Shown: positions 31,924 to 44,008 of the stretch, piece after piece
Numbering within the stretch: the stretch's first letter is position 1
Layout: each line of letters starts with the position of its first letter
The notes under the pieces: model-generated
Database searches by the model: none
Told to the model about the DNA's origin: nothing
What the model saw: the letters and a program-made list of their open reading frames with translations, nothing else
Assembly (NCBI GenBank): GCA_021234155.1
Contig: JAJEKV010000011.1
Location: forward strand, 62,001 to 126,000
From: Isoetes taiwanensis
Taxonomy: Eukaryota; Streptophyta; Lycopodiopsida; Isoetales; Isoetaceae
Length of the DNA: 64,000 bases
Direction: 5' to 3'
Position numbers and translations under genes: made by a program

Positions 31924-32936
31924 CGTAATGTTAGAGGGTAGGGAATTTTGGTTTAAGGCTTTTTTTTTTCCTTTCTTCTTTCTCACTGCCGTTCTTCTCC
32001 GTCTCTGGCGTCCGGCCAGTGCGCGGCCTTGAGGCGCTGTGCGTCCAGTGTCGTTTTTGTGAAGGCGCTATCGCTGTAGTGGTGATTTTTTATAGTCTTT
32101 CATTGTTTTCTTGTATTTTTGGTTTAATCTTAACGTTTTCTTTGTTGTTGTGCAGGTTTTTTGGGGTTTTTTGTGTCCAGACTAGTCGGCATTGAGGCAC
32201 TGCTCGGCTACAGGTTGATTCTTGCGCTTTGTTTGAGATTTAGATGTTTTTTTATAACTTTGTTAACTTTTCTTTCTTCTTATGCTAGATTTTGGTGTTC
32301 CACTGCGTCTAGGCGAGTCGCACGTCGTCAAGACCGTTCTAAAAGGCTATTTTCTGCCTCCGGTAGCTGCATTCCTTGTTATCTGTTATTTCATGCTTTT
32401 TTGTTATCTTTTTTAACTTTTCTATTGTTTTTGCAGGTGCTTCCTTCGTCCAGGATGTTTGCATGCAGATCTTTCTTTGCATGCCGATCATTTCTTGCCG
32501 ATCTTTCTTTGCTTGCCTATCTTTGCCTGCAGATCTTTCTTTGCATGCGGATCTTTCTTTGCATGCCGATCCTTGCATGCTCTGCTTCATCTTTGTAGGA
32601 ACTGTCTCAAACTGCATTTTTCTGCAATGCCAAGATGCAAAGGATGCATCAGTTCTAGCTGCTGCATTGAAGAAGTGATCCTGCTGCCATGATACTTTGA
32701 GTTGTTTGAAGCTCTGTTTTTTGAAATTCTGCAATGATACTTTGTAACTGTGTTTTTTCATGAATAGAAACTTTGATCTTCATGTGATTTTCAAACTTTG
32801 ATCTTCATGTTATTTTAATTTGATTTTGAGTAGGCAAACAGTAGGACATTATAGAGAAGTAGGAAAAATAGGAGGACATTACAAGAAATAATCTAGGCCT
32901 GAAATTCAAAGAAATTCCCTACCCTCGAACATTACG
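31924..32936. mobile_element. About 1-kb element bounded by inverted repeats
   Basis: CGTAATGTTAGAGGGTAGGG at 31924 is matched, inverted, by CCCTACCCTCGAACATTACG ending at 32936; the pairing runs about 25 bases with one or two mismatches. The interior has pyrimidine-rich, intron-like DNA and a GCATGC minisatellite. Target duplications are unclear, so the class is unknown. Confidence 0.55.
32459..32581. repeat. GCATGCNGATCTTTCTTT minisatellite
   Basis: About seven units of 15-18 bases. All open frames across it on both strands are repeat-derived (for example FFACRSFFACRS and its relatives). Confidence 0.9.
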
Positions 32937-35224
32937 AAGTGAAAAAAAAAAAGAAACTGAGTATTTGTATTTTTCTTTTTTGTTCTCAAATTTCCCACAT
33001 ATACCTAATTTCGTTTAGGGTTTTTGTTTTCCAATTTCGTTTTTCTTTAGGTCTTGCAGATCGTGTGCGGCGGTCGAGAGCAGGGATCTATATCCATCTC
33101 TGCTTCATAAACTTTCTTTGAGATGGCGACTGACAGGCACAGGCAAGCATTTCTCATTCAAATCAGATTCGAGAAGATCCAGAAGCGCCAAACCGTGCTC
33201 CTTCTTCCTGGACCAAATCGGTCAATGCCGTCATTCAGCTTATGTATTATTCTTCTGTTTTCTATATATTCAGCAATGTGTAAAATGGATGGTGTTTCAT
33301 TCTTGCAGATATCTGAGGGGTATCACTGCTACCACTAGGACGGCCACCTTGGCCCAGAGACTTGTATCTTCGAGCAGGTTCCCCAAAGCATTGAGCCAGC
33401 GGATGTCATCAATAATGAATGCTTTAGTGAAGCGGTCAGGAAGAATATCTGCCAACACATAAACTTCTCTAAGAGGCATAGGCCACGTAGTGCATTGGCA
33501 CAGATGCTGCTTGGTTCAATGCTCTTGGTTCAATGCTGTATCTGCACAGGTAGATTTACTTTTAATCCTTCTTCATGTTTTTTGTGCCTATATTGGTGAG
33601 AATTAAAAGTTCTATCTTGCGTGCAGGTTGGAAGATATCCAAAAGGGGATGAATCCGACTGCTCGATTCCATGGGGAGAAATATGATTTTTTCATATATT
33701 GATCCTTTGCTTTGGATTGTTCTCCTCAATGAAGCATAGGTTTAATTGGCTTGAATATTGGGAGAAACTTGGTTCTTGCTCATATGGTTTACACTGTATA
33801 GGTTTATTAGGGGAACTGGAGCAATTGGTTACTGGGATTGCTTTGATGAAGGAACTGGCCTGTTGCACAAGAGACTACCTTGCTTCTTTTGATGAAAGGT
33901 TATCTACGAGAATATTTATTGATTAAACAGGATTGGAATAAAGGCCAGGCAAGTTCATTTCAATGATATTGGTTCTTGTCGGTAGTAATAGAGAATGGCC
34001 ATCTCTATGAGCATATTTGAGCAGGTTTATTGTAGTGCATGTTTAACTAGCGAAAGACAAATATAGCATTGCTAGGGCTGTCAAAGTATTTGTTATGAGG
34101 ATCTACTTGATTGTGATGATTTGAAATTGATGAAATAATCATGCATTTTTGTTCATGTCTTATTCTTAGATGGGATTTGGATTTTGACTATTATCACAGG
34201 TTTTATATGCATTTGTTGGATGTTCGACCTGCTACTTGCTTTCATGACTTTTACCTTGAATACAGATCTCGTAAGTAAAAAGAAGACGTGGAATTTATTC
34301 ACCATATTATCCAGGTTTGTCAAGTCTTAAATTTACATTGCAACTTAGAATGGCCTTTCTATGTTCTAGCTTTAAAATGATGCATTTATGTAAGTATCAT
34401 GAAGTGATGGGCTATTTGGTGTGGCCATTGGCAAAAAAGGGTTCCTCTATGTTCAATATCATGGCAATAGGCTCTGTTTGTGTGATGCAAATCATTGCTA
34501 GTGCAAGGTACATGTCAATTGTATACTATATTATGCTCAGATTGGATCATCTGTCTTCGTAGGTTTTTGTTATTGCAGCAATGCCTATTATCTTTTGAAG
34601 CTCGACAAACAGCAGAATACATTTATCTTTAGAGCTGTTGCTATGCTTACTGCCCTGCTTCCTACAATAAAAACTTTCAGGTATGGTCAATTTTTGGAGT
34701 AGTTACTATATTACAGATACAGCTTGGTGGTATATGTGGATAGCGGAACTTGGTGTGAAGGTAATTGAAACTTGCTACTGATTGGATCTTGCTACTGTTA
34801 GGGACCTGCAACATTAATTTGCATCCACGTGATCTTTAATTATGGTTATAAGTAGGTCTTTGCAAGGTCAGTACTTTCTTTCTGTACTGCTAATTGATCT
34901 AATTTTTCTTAGAGTAAATTTATTTTGTACGTATCTGGTATTACTTGTTTGCTATTTGATCTAAATTTATTTTGTAAGCTGGAAATAGTTTATATTTTCT
35001 TATGAGTTTTGGAAATGGTTGGGTTCAAATTCCTTGCTCTCTAATTTTTGTTGCGATTGTGGAAAGCAGATTTGGCGCCATAGCCGTAATAAGTAAAAAA
35101 CCATATGTAATCCTTAATAGCTTTAGTCTACGTAAAAAACCACCTTTAATCCTTAATAGCTTTAGTCTATTAAGCTTGAGGCTCCAAACAACATATCGTT
35201 ACTGGTTATCTTTACTATGAAGCT
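32937..35224. other. Interior of the CACTA element, exon-like but unidentified
   Basis: An ATG at 33123 opens MATDRHRQAFLIQIRFEKIQ, followed near 33240 by a possible intron and at 33310 by RYLRGITATTRTATLAQRL. This could be a captured gene fragment, but I cannot name it and the frame soon ends. The rest (33480-35224) is AT-rich without support for genes. Confidence 0.25.
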
Positions 35225-35740
35225 TTATACTATGAAGCTAATTCATAACATTACTGGTTATCATTACTATGAAGCTAATGCATAACAAAACCATACACAA
35301 TTAGAACAAACAATTACATCTATAATATTGATAACAATAAAAGTAATTTGCATCTAAGGAACTGAGAACCATGTGTATTTACCATGGCATTTAGCCATGC
35401 TAGTTTACCAAAGTAACTAACCACATTATAAAGGCACATGAATAGAGCACTATATTAAAGCACATCCACAACTATCCTCTTGTACCACATGGACAAACCA
35501 TACCCTTAAACACTATAATTTTACCACATCTATTTACCAGCATGTAATACCACTTTGGCAAACTCTACAAAGAAGCCCTTTGCAATTACCACGCTATAAT
35601 ACCACCCTAACAAACCTTACAATAGAACCTATTAGTTTAGCCATATATGGTTTTTAATGAAATTAACCCACAAACACCCATTGGTCTTGTAGAATGGTTT
35701 TCTAGTCATAACCATGGGGAAAACCATGTAGTGTTTTAAT
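35225..35740. repeat. Right subterminal region of the CACTA element
   Basis: Dense ACCAT, AACCACAT and TTTACCA motifs with TGGTTTTCTAGTC near 35697 mirror the left subterminal sequence. Such regions normally bind the transposase. Confidence 0.5.
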
Positions 35741-35755
35741 TTTGGGTGCCTTGTG

Positions 35756-38700
35756 GATGATGTGCCCCTGTGCGAATGGAGGCAATGAGTCTGCGCCTTT
35801 TCATGGGCAAGTGGGTGCACAGGTAGCATTGTGGGCCTCGTTCCAATGTGGGATTTATGTGGCGCTGGTAGTGTGCTGTCTTGACATGTTCAAGGGCATT
35901 GGCATCCCAAAGCTTGCTGAGGAAGCAAGCGTCAAGATATTGCCTTAAGCTATGGCGATCTGCCTCTATTTGCCCATGTATGCACCTATGCTCCTGCACA
36001 TTCCATCTAGCCAACCATTGAGCTCTCTTTTCCCTCCAGCAGGCTTTGAGGCACTGCGGCCCCATTGCCATGATATAAGCTAGTTTAGGAAGACGAGCAT
36101 CGTCCATATTGACCATCTTCTGAAAATAGACAATGTGCCGATCAAGGGCCGCCCTCTGAAGAGGCAAGAATCCTGTCTCCTGCAGTAGAATTTGATATGG
36201 GACTGTGGACTTCACCCCTAGTGCTCGTACTAAGAAGGCTTTTTGGACCTGCTCCAAGTCATTCCAAGTAGCAAGTGATACTACTGGACCCCATACTTCC
36301 ACCCCGTATAAAAGGACAGGCTCCACTAAGACCTTGAACAGGTGTGCATATAGTGCCTTCCAGCCTGCCATCATTCGTAGCCGTATGGATGTGTCCCAGT
36401 GCATAGTAGAAGGAATCTCCACTCCCAAATATTTGTATGTAGATAACTTCCACATTCGGCCTCTGTGGCGAAGGAGGGGACCCCTACCGTGAAGATGATA
36501 TGAAACCACCTTAGTCTTGGCGGGTTGACGCAGCATATCGATTAAGCCCAGCGGAGAATGTGTCCGGTGGCATCGAGATGTCATTGCATGTCTGGCTGGT
36601 GTGTAAGCTAGGAGATCCACATCATCGATTATATATTAAGCGTCGATGATCCGATAGAGAAGGTGAGCTCCATCGCCCCATTATCGCCAAACCCGACTCT
36701 CCAATTGATCAATGTAAAGCCCAAACAATGTTGGGGAGAGGGCATCCCCGACGAACCCCGATACTACTATCAAATGGTTGGCTTGTGCGCGCGAACCGAC
36801 CCGGCATCTTTCATATACTTTGTACATTGCATTCGCAAATCTACAAGAACCCGGTATTTGTTGTAGTCTTGCCCATAGTTTTTCCCCGAGGCACGTTGTC
36901 AAACGCCGCCAAAATCCACAAAGCAACAATATAGATCCCGGACGGCGGTTCCTGCTGTCTTCAATCGAAGTTCGCGAGCGTGAAGATGTGGTCAATGGTT
37001 GAGTGTCGGTGCGAATCCTACGGGTGAGGGCCCACGACTGCGCCGCCTCGCCTTGCCCGTTAAGCGCGGCTCGAGAATCCCAAAAGCGGTTTTGCAAACA
37101 CCGAATCCCGACCATGATTATTCGGTAATTGGTCGGGCAATGTGGGTGGATCCGCCTTATAGATGGGAACAACTCGCTATTGGTCCCTTCGCAGCGGAAG
37201 CCTTCTGTAATGCCTTGTTGAACAAGGGCGGTCGGCCGGTATATTATGGGCGGCCCCGCCCGCTTAAGCAATGCCGCCGCATACCATCCAGTGCAGGGCT
37301 TTCCCATTGGCAAGACGTCGTAAGCCTTGTTCCACGCCCACGAATCTGCGTGATTTTCAGCTTTGGGCCTTCTTGCAAGGGTAATCTTTGCATGTGCACC
37401 CTGAGGGTCATATAGATGTTGCAAGTATTGCCTCCACTGCCGGGAGTGATATTCCCCCGTGGGAACATCGGCTTTCTAAGAACCCTTCGCCGAGAAGGTC
37501 CTAGGGTGACGTTCCGGGAGGTAAAACATTTCCCTTTGATGTCTTTTGCAATGTACGGCTTTCTTAGCTTTAAGGAAGATCGTAATCGTCTTGTCGCATG
37601 TGGGCGTAAAGCGAGGTGCGTGGACTTGGCGGAGCCGGCGTTTGTGTTCCTTGCACTGTGATCAAACCATTGATTACGTAAGAAGGTTGTGTTCCTGGAG
37701 ATCCGTCGAGGGCGGCTTATCCCAAAGCACCTCTCTGTCGCAGTCCTAAGCACCTCAGTCAGCCGGCCTGTCTGTTGCTCTAGTGTAGGATATTGCAAAA
37801 TTTACGCCAGGTCATCTATAAGCATCGGGCATAAGCCCCTGCATGTTCATAATCAATCGCGGCTGAGGCATGTGAGGAGTTGTTGCACCGGGGTTCGCAC
37901 AACCCGCCAAGCCAACTTCAAGTAAAGTGGTAAGTGGTGCGAGTCGATCTCTTCATCCCTATTAGTTGTTCCCACCGAAAGTGCTTGGACGACATGCATA
38001 TCCCTTTCGGGCACCCACATAGTCCACTACACTAGATCCGCCCCCTCGGTTTTCCTGTCTACAAGTGCTCTTGCGGGTGGAAGGCCTTTGTGCGACCCAT
38101 TGCAGTTACTGTGTCAAAGATACTTGCAGAGCAAAAGCAACTGTCGACCATAGCTCGTGACGATTGTCATCGATGTCCGTGGCCAAGCTTCTTCTGCGCG
38201 GGACGAAAGCGCAATATATCATCGATCAAGGGATCAAATCTCATGGGTTGTTCTACCCCTCGCGGCGCATTGAAGTCTCCAAGGAGTATGACATCGCCTA
38301 ACCGCTTATCGGCCAGTATGTCATCATATAGATCGACATAGGGTCCAGCCTATCCACATCCGGAAAGTGGGTGTGATAGAAGTTGCTTTTTGCATGTGGA
38401 AAGTAGCGGTCGCCATAAAGAGGAGTCTCGCTATCGTAGCTTTGCACACGCACCCACAGTGTACCGGTTGTGCTTTATGCGTCTTGAACAAGGAGATTGA
38501 CTGTGCCAAGGTTGTTCGGTAGTAGCAGGCAACCCCCCCATGCCCCCGCTTTCGTGTGCAATCATTGAAGATTGAGTAGTGCTGATATCCTGGCAAGTCG
38601 GATATCCTGTGTCCTGCATGCTCCCATGTTTCCACAAGGAAGATGAGATCCATGTCTGCGGCAACTGAGTTGAGACTATCTCCCTTCTGCCATGGGAAGC

Positions 38701-39160
38701 CCCGACAATTCCAGGAGACCATGCGGAGGCACAATTCCTATTTGTTGGCAGGGGCAGCATGTGGGGATTCAGTGGCGACAGCAGAAGGGGGATGGCAGAA
38801 GTGGAAGCAGCCTGAGATGTGCGAGCAACAGAAGGTGAGGCAACTTGAGCAGGGTGTGCGGTTGTAGTAGGCGAAGCAGTGGCCTGGCCAGAGGCTGCTG
38901 GAGGGTTAGCAAGATTCGTAGCAGCATTCGGCGGCTTGAAAATTTGCATCTTGCCCCGAATCAGTCCTGCAGCTCCTCTTTGTCTGTGAATGCTTTTAAC
39001 TTTGGCCAACTCGTGCCTGCGGTCTTCTTGTTAGGCCGGGGTCATGTCTCGGTCAACATACAGGGCAGTTCCCTTTAGCTGCCTACCCTGGCGCAGGATG
39101 CCTGCTTTCACTTGTGCATCTCGCACATCATTTTTCGTATTTTTTCCACGGCAAGGTATT
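35756..39160 (-). mobile_element. LINE family A, 5' segment of the split copy
   Basis: Minus strand from 39160 down: an ORF1-like or N-terminal segment (ALYVDRDMTP), a Pro/Ala/Ser-rich stretch, an apurinic-type endonuclease, RT, and the thumb up to SIRTGAHH at 35759. The CACTA element begins immediately after. The 3' remainder is at 26520-26957. The 5' limit near 39160 is approximate and no target duplication was found. Confidence 0.88.
35759..39155 (-). pseudogene. LINE endonuclease-reverse transcriptase remnant
   Basis: Endonuclease: MVSWNCRGFPWQKGDSLN at about 38720, DLIFLVETWEHA and GHGGVACYYRTTL, giving the N and E of the EEP fold. RT: PTNYRIIMVG near 37130, LWARLQQIPGSCRFANAMYK, ALSPTLFGLYIDQLE near 36710, and a degraded YADD-like IDDVDLLAYTP near 36620. 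Thumb: YKYLGVEIPSTMHWDTSIRL, LVEPVLLYGVEVWGP, then an arginine-rich C-terminal part to 35759. Several frameshifts, but the last 290 codons are open. Confidence 0.85.
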
Positions 39161-40135
39161 TAGGAAGCTAATTTGGATCCCATCATCTACAAATTATCTA
39201 TCTATTTTATTATTTTATGAAAAAATGACGTGATAGCCATATTTAACAGTTTAGCCACATCTACCTCTCTCTCTTACTAGCACATAGGGTTCACACTGTA
39301 AATAAATTACAACTGCTATTCGTTGAAGAGGTGGACTATCAAACAAAATGTGAGAATGCCTTCGAAAAAAGGATTATGGCGCAAAACAATATTGATACGG
39401 TATAAAAAATAATGTTTGACATTCACTCAGACTTTCTCAATGTTTATGAACAAATTCAGAACCCTGAATTTACAGCTCTGATACTAATGAACAAACAAAA
39501 GATTTGCTGAATTTATAAACAAAATTCAGAGCTTTACCAAGCCCTACCATTACATATGCAGATCAATATCTCATTATTTGAAACATATATTGGACTAGAC
39601 AATCTCATTGAGGACATCAGGAAGTTCACGATGCTTTACTGCCATCGTTTTGAAAGGCCATAATCCTGTATTAGCTGTAAACCTGAAAATAATATTAATT
39701 GGAACGAAGGATAATTGAATTGCCTCACATATCAATGCTGCAATGTCTTTCCTCTTAGGTTCCATGTTATCTTTGACCTACGTCTATTAGCCTATTAGCT
39801 CAGACTTTCTTGCAGGGAGGGCAGATCGCAGGCAAGCAGGCAAGAAGGCTGGCTTTTTAACGGAGACCAAATTGGAGAGATAGGAAGCACAATCAACAAA
39901 AAAAGTAATGCTAATGCTAATGGGAATTTTGTGCTATTTAAATTATCTAGACATAGCCAATCTAAAGGCCATTGGTCTAGAATGATTGTTGCGCCTCATG
40001 TGTACACCGCCCATTTTATTTGAAGGTAGGCTGCCCTCACCTTGCAAAGCTCCTCTTGACGATTACACAATTGAAGAGGGAAGAGCTCCTCTTGTACTGA
40101 GAAACTAGTACCTCTGAGATGGTTGCCATGCTAAT
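39161..40135. other. No gene recognised
   Basis: AT-rich flank between two LINEs. No exon, tRNA or repeat that I can support. Confidence 0.3.
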
Positions 40136-42269
40136 GAACATGTTGGTGGGAAAACTCGATCACCAATACTCAAGCAATCCTGGACCAGTTTGGAGTAGCA
40201 GCAGGTTGCAAGATCAATCGAACTAAATCAAGGGTGATGGCAAGAGACCAGGTAAAAGGAGGGCGAACAGCCGCCCTCCTTGACTGTAAGTATGACCCCC
40301 CTACCTTAAAGTCCAAGATTCTTGGGATCCCCTTTGCTATTAAAAGTAGCCCCTCAGATATTTGGGATGGGATTATCGAGAAATTTCAGAGAAAGATTGA
40401 CAGCCTTAATTCTAAGTATCTGTCTAAAAATGGAAGGGCCATCATAGCTAATTTTGTCATTGCTTCTTCACACGTTTATCAATCATCTGTTATTCTTGCT
40501 CCCAAGAAGGTCTCTTCAAGGCTCCAGGGTATAATTGGGAGATTCATTGCTTCTGGTCAGAACAAGAGGTGTTGGACACCTGTATCCATGGAAGAATGCT
40601 GTAAAAAAAAGAGGGATGGTGGTTTAGGAGTTATCAATATAGAGAAGCAAGGGATTGCACTCACAGCTAAATACTTTTTTAAAGCTGCTTATGGGCTCAT
40701 CAATCATCCTATTTCCATTATCATTCAGCACTACATTAACAAGTGTCATCCTTTTGGGTGGAGGAATGTCAAAATGCATCTCCCCCACTCTATTTATTTT
40801 CCCTTTACCATTCCTAACTCTACTCCTGGCATTCTGAAGAAATGGATCAGGGCATGGATTCATGTTAGAAATATGTATAAGTGGAAAGAGGGCCTGTCTA
40901 TGGATCAAACTATATTTTGGAATCCTGCTCTGATCACTAATAATGAAAACTTGTGCTTAGCCTGTCACTTCCCAGATCAGGTTAAGAAATGGTGCTCTAA
41001 AGGTATTATCTATGTGCACAACATGTTTAACGACCAAGGCCTGATTCCCTTTGAGAGCTCTCTCTTGGCTGAAGAAGGCGAGGACTGCAAGTTTTTGTAT
41101 AACAATATTTGTACCACTTTGACCTATGCCATTTGGTCCATGGATGGCATAAACTGGAACCATAACAGTTTGTTGACTTTTACTGTTAGGAATGCATACA
41201 GGTTCTTGATGAGGAATCAGGAGATTACCATCCACAGAAAGTGGCAAACTGATCCAGACAGATGTAGAAGGAACCTCACTTTCATGTGGTCCAGCCCGAT
41301 TTTCCCAAAAATCAAGTCTTTTATGTGGCAACTTTGGCATAAGGCCCTGGCTACAAATATGAAGAGGCATAAACTCCACATGGCTGAGTCAGACATTTGC
41401 ATCAGATGTATGGCAAGCAGGGAGGATGAAAATCATTTATTCAGAACATGCATATGGGCTGAGTGGATTCTGGAGCTAGCCTCAGCCTACCTGGGATATG
41501 ATATATCCTCTCTCAGCTATCTGGATTTCTTCCTTCCGAATAACCCAACTGATTGGAGGATCTATATCCTCCTTTGGAGAATTTGGAAGGGGAGAAATGA
41601 ATTTGTGTTTAACTATGATATCATTCACCCGGAGGGAGTAATTAGACAAATTAAATATGATGTTGACTGGATTCTTGAAGGACTATCAAACTAATGGGCC
41701 TTTTATTTACAGGAAAGATGTTTATGCTGATGAGAAGAATCAAATGGAAGAAAATCAGGCTGGAGGCAAACAAAGAGTGGACCAGAGTGTTTGGATCACC
41801 AAATGTTCTCGGGCACGAAGAACCTTGTACATGCGATTGCTGTTGTGATCAGAATATGGATATCAGGCGAGCTTCAATATGCAGGGCCAAAGATGCTAAG
41901 GGAAGATATAACATGTCGAAAGCAGAGTCTTGTGGATGCGTATTCTGTACTTTGAGCATATCTGTTAAGGGGAAAGGGAGGAAGACCACTAATCTGAATC
42001 TCAGATCCTGCTACTAAAAAAGGAAACTCTTATCCGATGGACCAGTCAGAAATATCTCACCCAGAACTTTTATTAGACACAATTCTATCTAATTTTGTTA
42101 TAAGTGCTTAATTTTTTGACTTATAAAGCTAGGAGGAGTCCTCACCCTCCTATCTATTCCCGGGTTAAACTTCCCTGTAAAAAGTTTTTTTGTACCTTTT
42201 ATACTCCCTTAAATATAAATATACCGACTTCAATCAAAAAAAAAAAAAAAAAAAAGAACATGTTGGTGG
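40136..42269 (+). mobile_element. LINE family B copy 2 with 14-bp target-site duplication
   Basis: GAACATGTTGGTGG occurs at 40136-40149 and 42256-42269. Between them is a 5'-truncated LINE with a 20-base poly(A) at 42236-42255. The body is 2.1 kb. Across the empty site the plus strand would read MLMNMLVAES and the minus strand is also open, so it interrupted an older open region. Confidence 0.95.
40162..41694 (+). pseudogene. LINE ORF2 C-terminal part (RT thumb to zf-RVT), open
   Basis: The frame is open from the truncation point for more than 500 codons, with an internal ATG at 40234. It reads LDQFGVAAGCKINRTKSRVM, ILGIPFAIKSSPSDIWDGII, LNSKYLSKNGRAIIANFVIA (thumb), then a long connecting region and a zf-RVT motif CIRCMASREDENHLFRTC near 41400, ending WRIWKGRNEFVFN...DWILEGLSN. 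No stops, so the insertion is young relative to other elements here. It lacks the endonuclease and the RT palm, so it cannot be active. A further frame 41657-42017 follows as 3' sequence. Confidence 0.88.
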
Positions 42270-42301
42270 CTGAGAGCATCTTGAAACCGAACCAAAAGAT
42301 G

Positions 42302-42930
42302 TCAAGAACGATCATGTCTTGCCGCTTCCACCCGAGTAGCAGAGACAATTCCAACAACCTTCACATGCATGACGTCAATGAAGAAACGCAAAGCCTCATC
42401 CACATTTGAAAGCGCATTAGTCTCTGCCTCTGTAACCCCTACAATACATAGGTTCATAGACTTGGTAGCAGCAGACACTAAGGCAACCTGCTCCTTTTTG
42501 CTAGCTTGCCATTGGGCTCTTGGTCCACTAGGGAATGTGGAGATGTCTGTACTCTCACTCAACATGTTCCCTTTCCAATGTCTGCACTCTCTCGTCCACA
42601 CAACGCTTCTGCTGCAGCGGTAACTCTGACTCTAATGTCTATAATGAAGCAACATTTGTTCCCACATATAGGCCATCAGTGTTTGGGATCAAGTTATTAA
42701 TTGTAACAATTGTGTTCCATATCTCTAGTAGTCCAGATGACATCACATTCCACGTAGTTGCTATGTCCATCAACGATAAGAAAGTGAGGGCAATCATGGC
42801 TAACTCCACCTGGCACTCTTGCTCTAAAATGTTGGAGCCATGTTAAGAAACATTCAATTGTCATCTGTTGTTGTGGCTGCACTGCTTGTATGACGCCTTC
42901 TTCACACCCTAAGGTGTAATCAACTCGCAT
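42302..42930 (-). pseudogene. Possible DDE transposase remnant (pogo/jerky-like)
   Basis: The minus strand reads MTIECFLTWLQHFRARV then PGGVSHDCPHFLIVDGHSNY (42697-42930). FLIVDGHS is the second-Asp motif of DDE_1 endonucleases, and the preceding aromatic helix fits. A second frame (42302-42601) follows downstream. The catalytic set is incomplete and the frame is broken. The LINE at 40150-42255 sits directly downstream. Family assignment rests mostly on one motif. Confidence 0.4.
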
Positions 42931-43480
42931 CCTGTTGGCATCGAAAATGTAAGGGTTTGCCCGTAAATATGGTCATTCATTCTCGGTTTGCCGTGACATT
43001 TGATGCACATTTTTTTATCCCTTCCTTGTGATAATTATTCATTCCATTTACTTTGTCAACTTGACTGCCGATCTCGTCTGCATTCTATATTCTACTTGGT
43101 GGAAATTGGAACTGCTCCTAAACCAGGATAGAAGTTAAATTCACCATTTAAAGAGCTTTTGCAAAGATATCTCCAACGTCTCACAATTCCTTAATGCCAC
43201 CTCAGGATGTCTGCCCTTAAACAAACGCCATTATTTATACTCCGCACTCGGACTCAACCCAACAAATCTTACCCACTTTATAGTGCCATGATGTTTGCTG
43301 GAATGGAAAGGAGGGCTTTTTTTTTTTTTTTTTTTGAAGAACTATGTCCATCCTTGCAATTTGTGACCCTATGTCTGCACATATCTCCAACTTTTTGTCT
43401 CATGACATCTAATCTCACTCCCATTCCAGTGCCAGCCCTCTTCAAAGTCCATTCAAGAAGCTCTTTTTCCTCATCTTTTG

Positions 43481-44008
43481 TTAGTAATTTGGCTGGTTTT
43501 CTTGTTTATGAGGAACCCTATCATAATGCCAATCTCTACTGGTAGATGCAGCAAATACCATATCTCCTATTGCTTTACGAATTGAAATTAGGTTCTCACT
43601 TGCCATGTCTAACACCTTCATCATTTGATCTTCAGAACGTGCTTTGCTCCTCCTTGTTCTCTTGAATTTTCTCACAGAGATAGGAGCGCTTACTCTTTTA
43701 CTAGCTGGATGCAGCACCTTACTTGCGGTTGGATTGCCAATGCTGAAAGACACTCCAGATCTTGTGAAAACCATGGCTTCAATCCTAGGCAAGTATGAGG
43801 CAATGTTGACAAGGAATTCCCTCTTCCTAAACAATTTGAATTCAAATCTCTTCCTATGAGGATAGGTAGGCCTATTGTACCTGAGTAAATCTTTTATTGA
43901 TGCTCCTTCAAATAATGGAGCATTGATCTGAGAAAATAGTAGAATTTGGCAGGCAAAGAAAAAGAAAAGGCAATTTAGGGTATTAAATTCACATCCTGGG
44001 GTTTGCAT
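43481..44008 (-). CDS. Unidentified basic ORF, possibly part of a transposon gene
   Basis: A 175-codon frame contains RKRFEFKLFRKREFLVNIAS and RKFKRTRRSKARSEDQMMKV followed by a helical stretch. I recognise no family. It lies upstream of and on the same strand as the DDE-like remnant, so it could be its accessory or N-terminal part. The first 30 codons run through Phe-rich low-complexity sequence, so the true start is later. Confidence 0.25.
   Translation of the reverse strand: MQTPGCEFNTLNCLFFFFACQILLFSQINAPLFEGASIKDLLRYNRPTYPHRKRFEFKLFRKREFLVNIASYLPRIEAMVFTRSGVSFSIGNPTASKVLHPASKRVSAPISVRKFKRTRRSKARSEDQMMKVLDMASENLISIRKAIGDMVFAASTSRDWHYDRVPHKQENQPNY

Larger units (their letters stand above)
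26961..35755. mobile_element. CACTA-like DNA transposon, 8.8 kb, inserted in a LINE
   Basis: Left end CACAAGGCACCCAAAAATTT; right end, read inward on the minus strand, CACAAGGCACCCAAAATTAA: 16 identical terminal bases. GAT is duplicated at 26958-26960 and 35756-35758. Three-base duplications and CAC-starting termini are characteristic of the CACTA (En/Spm) superfamily. Both ends carry subterminal repeats based on TGGTTTTCTA or AACCA. I find no TnpA or TnpD transposase, so it is non-autonomous or gutted. It hosts further insertions: a LINE tail, a polypurine tract, a hAT MITE and a 1-kb inverted-repeat element. Without them the original element would be far shorter. Confidence 0.88.

Noticed and set aside
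33297-33479. Minus-strand frame with VLADILPDRFTKAF suggestive of a copia polyprotein end
   Set aside because: The similarity is too short and neighbouring sequence gives no RNase H.
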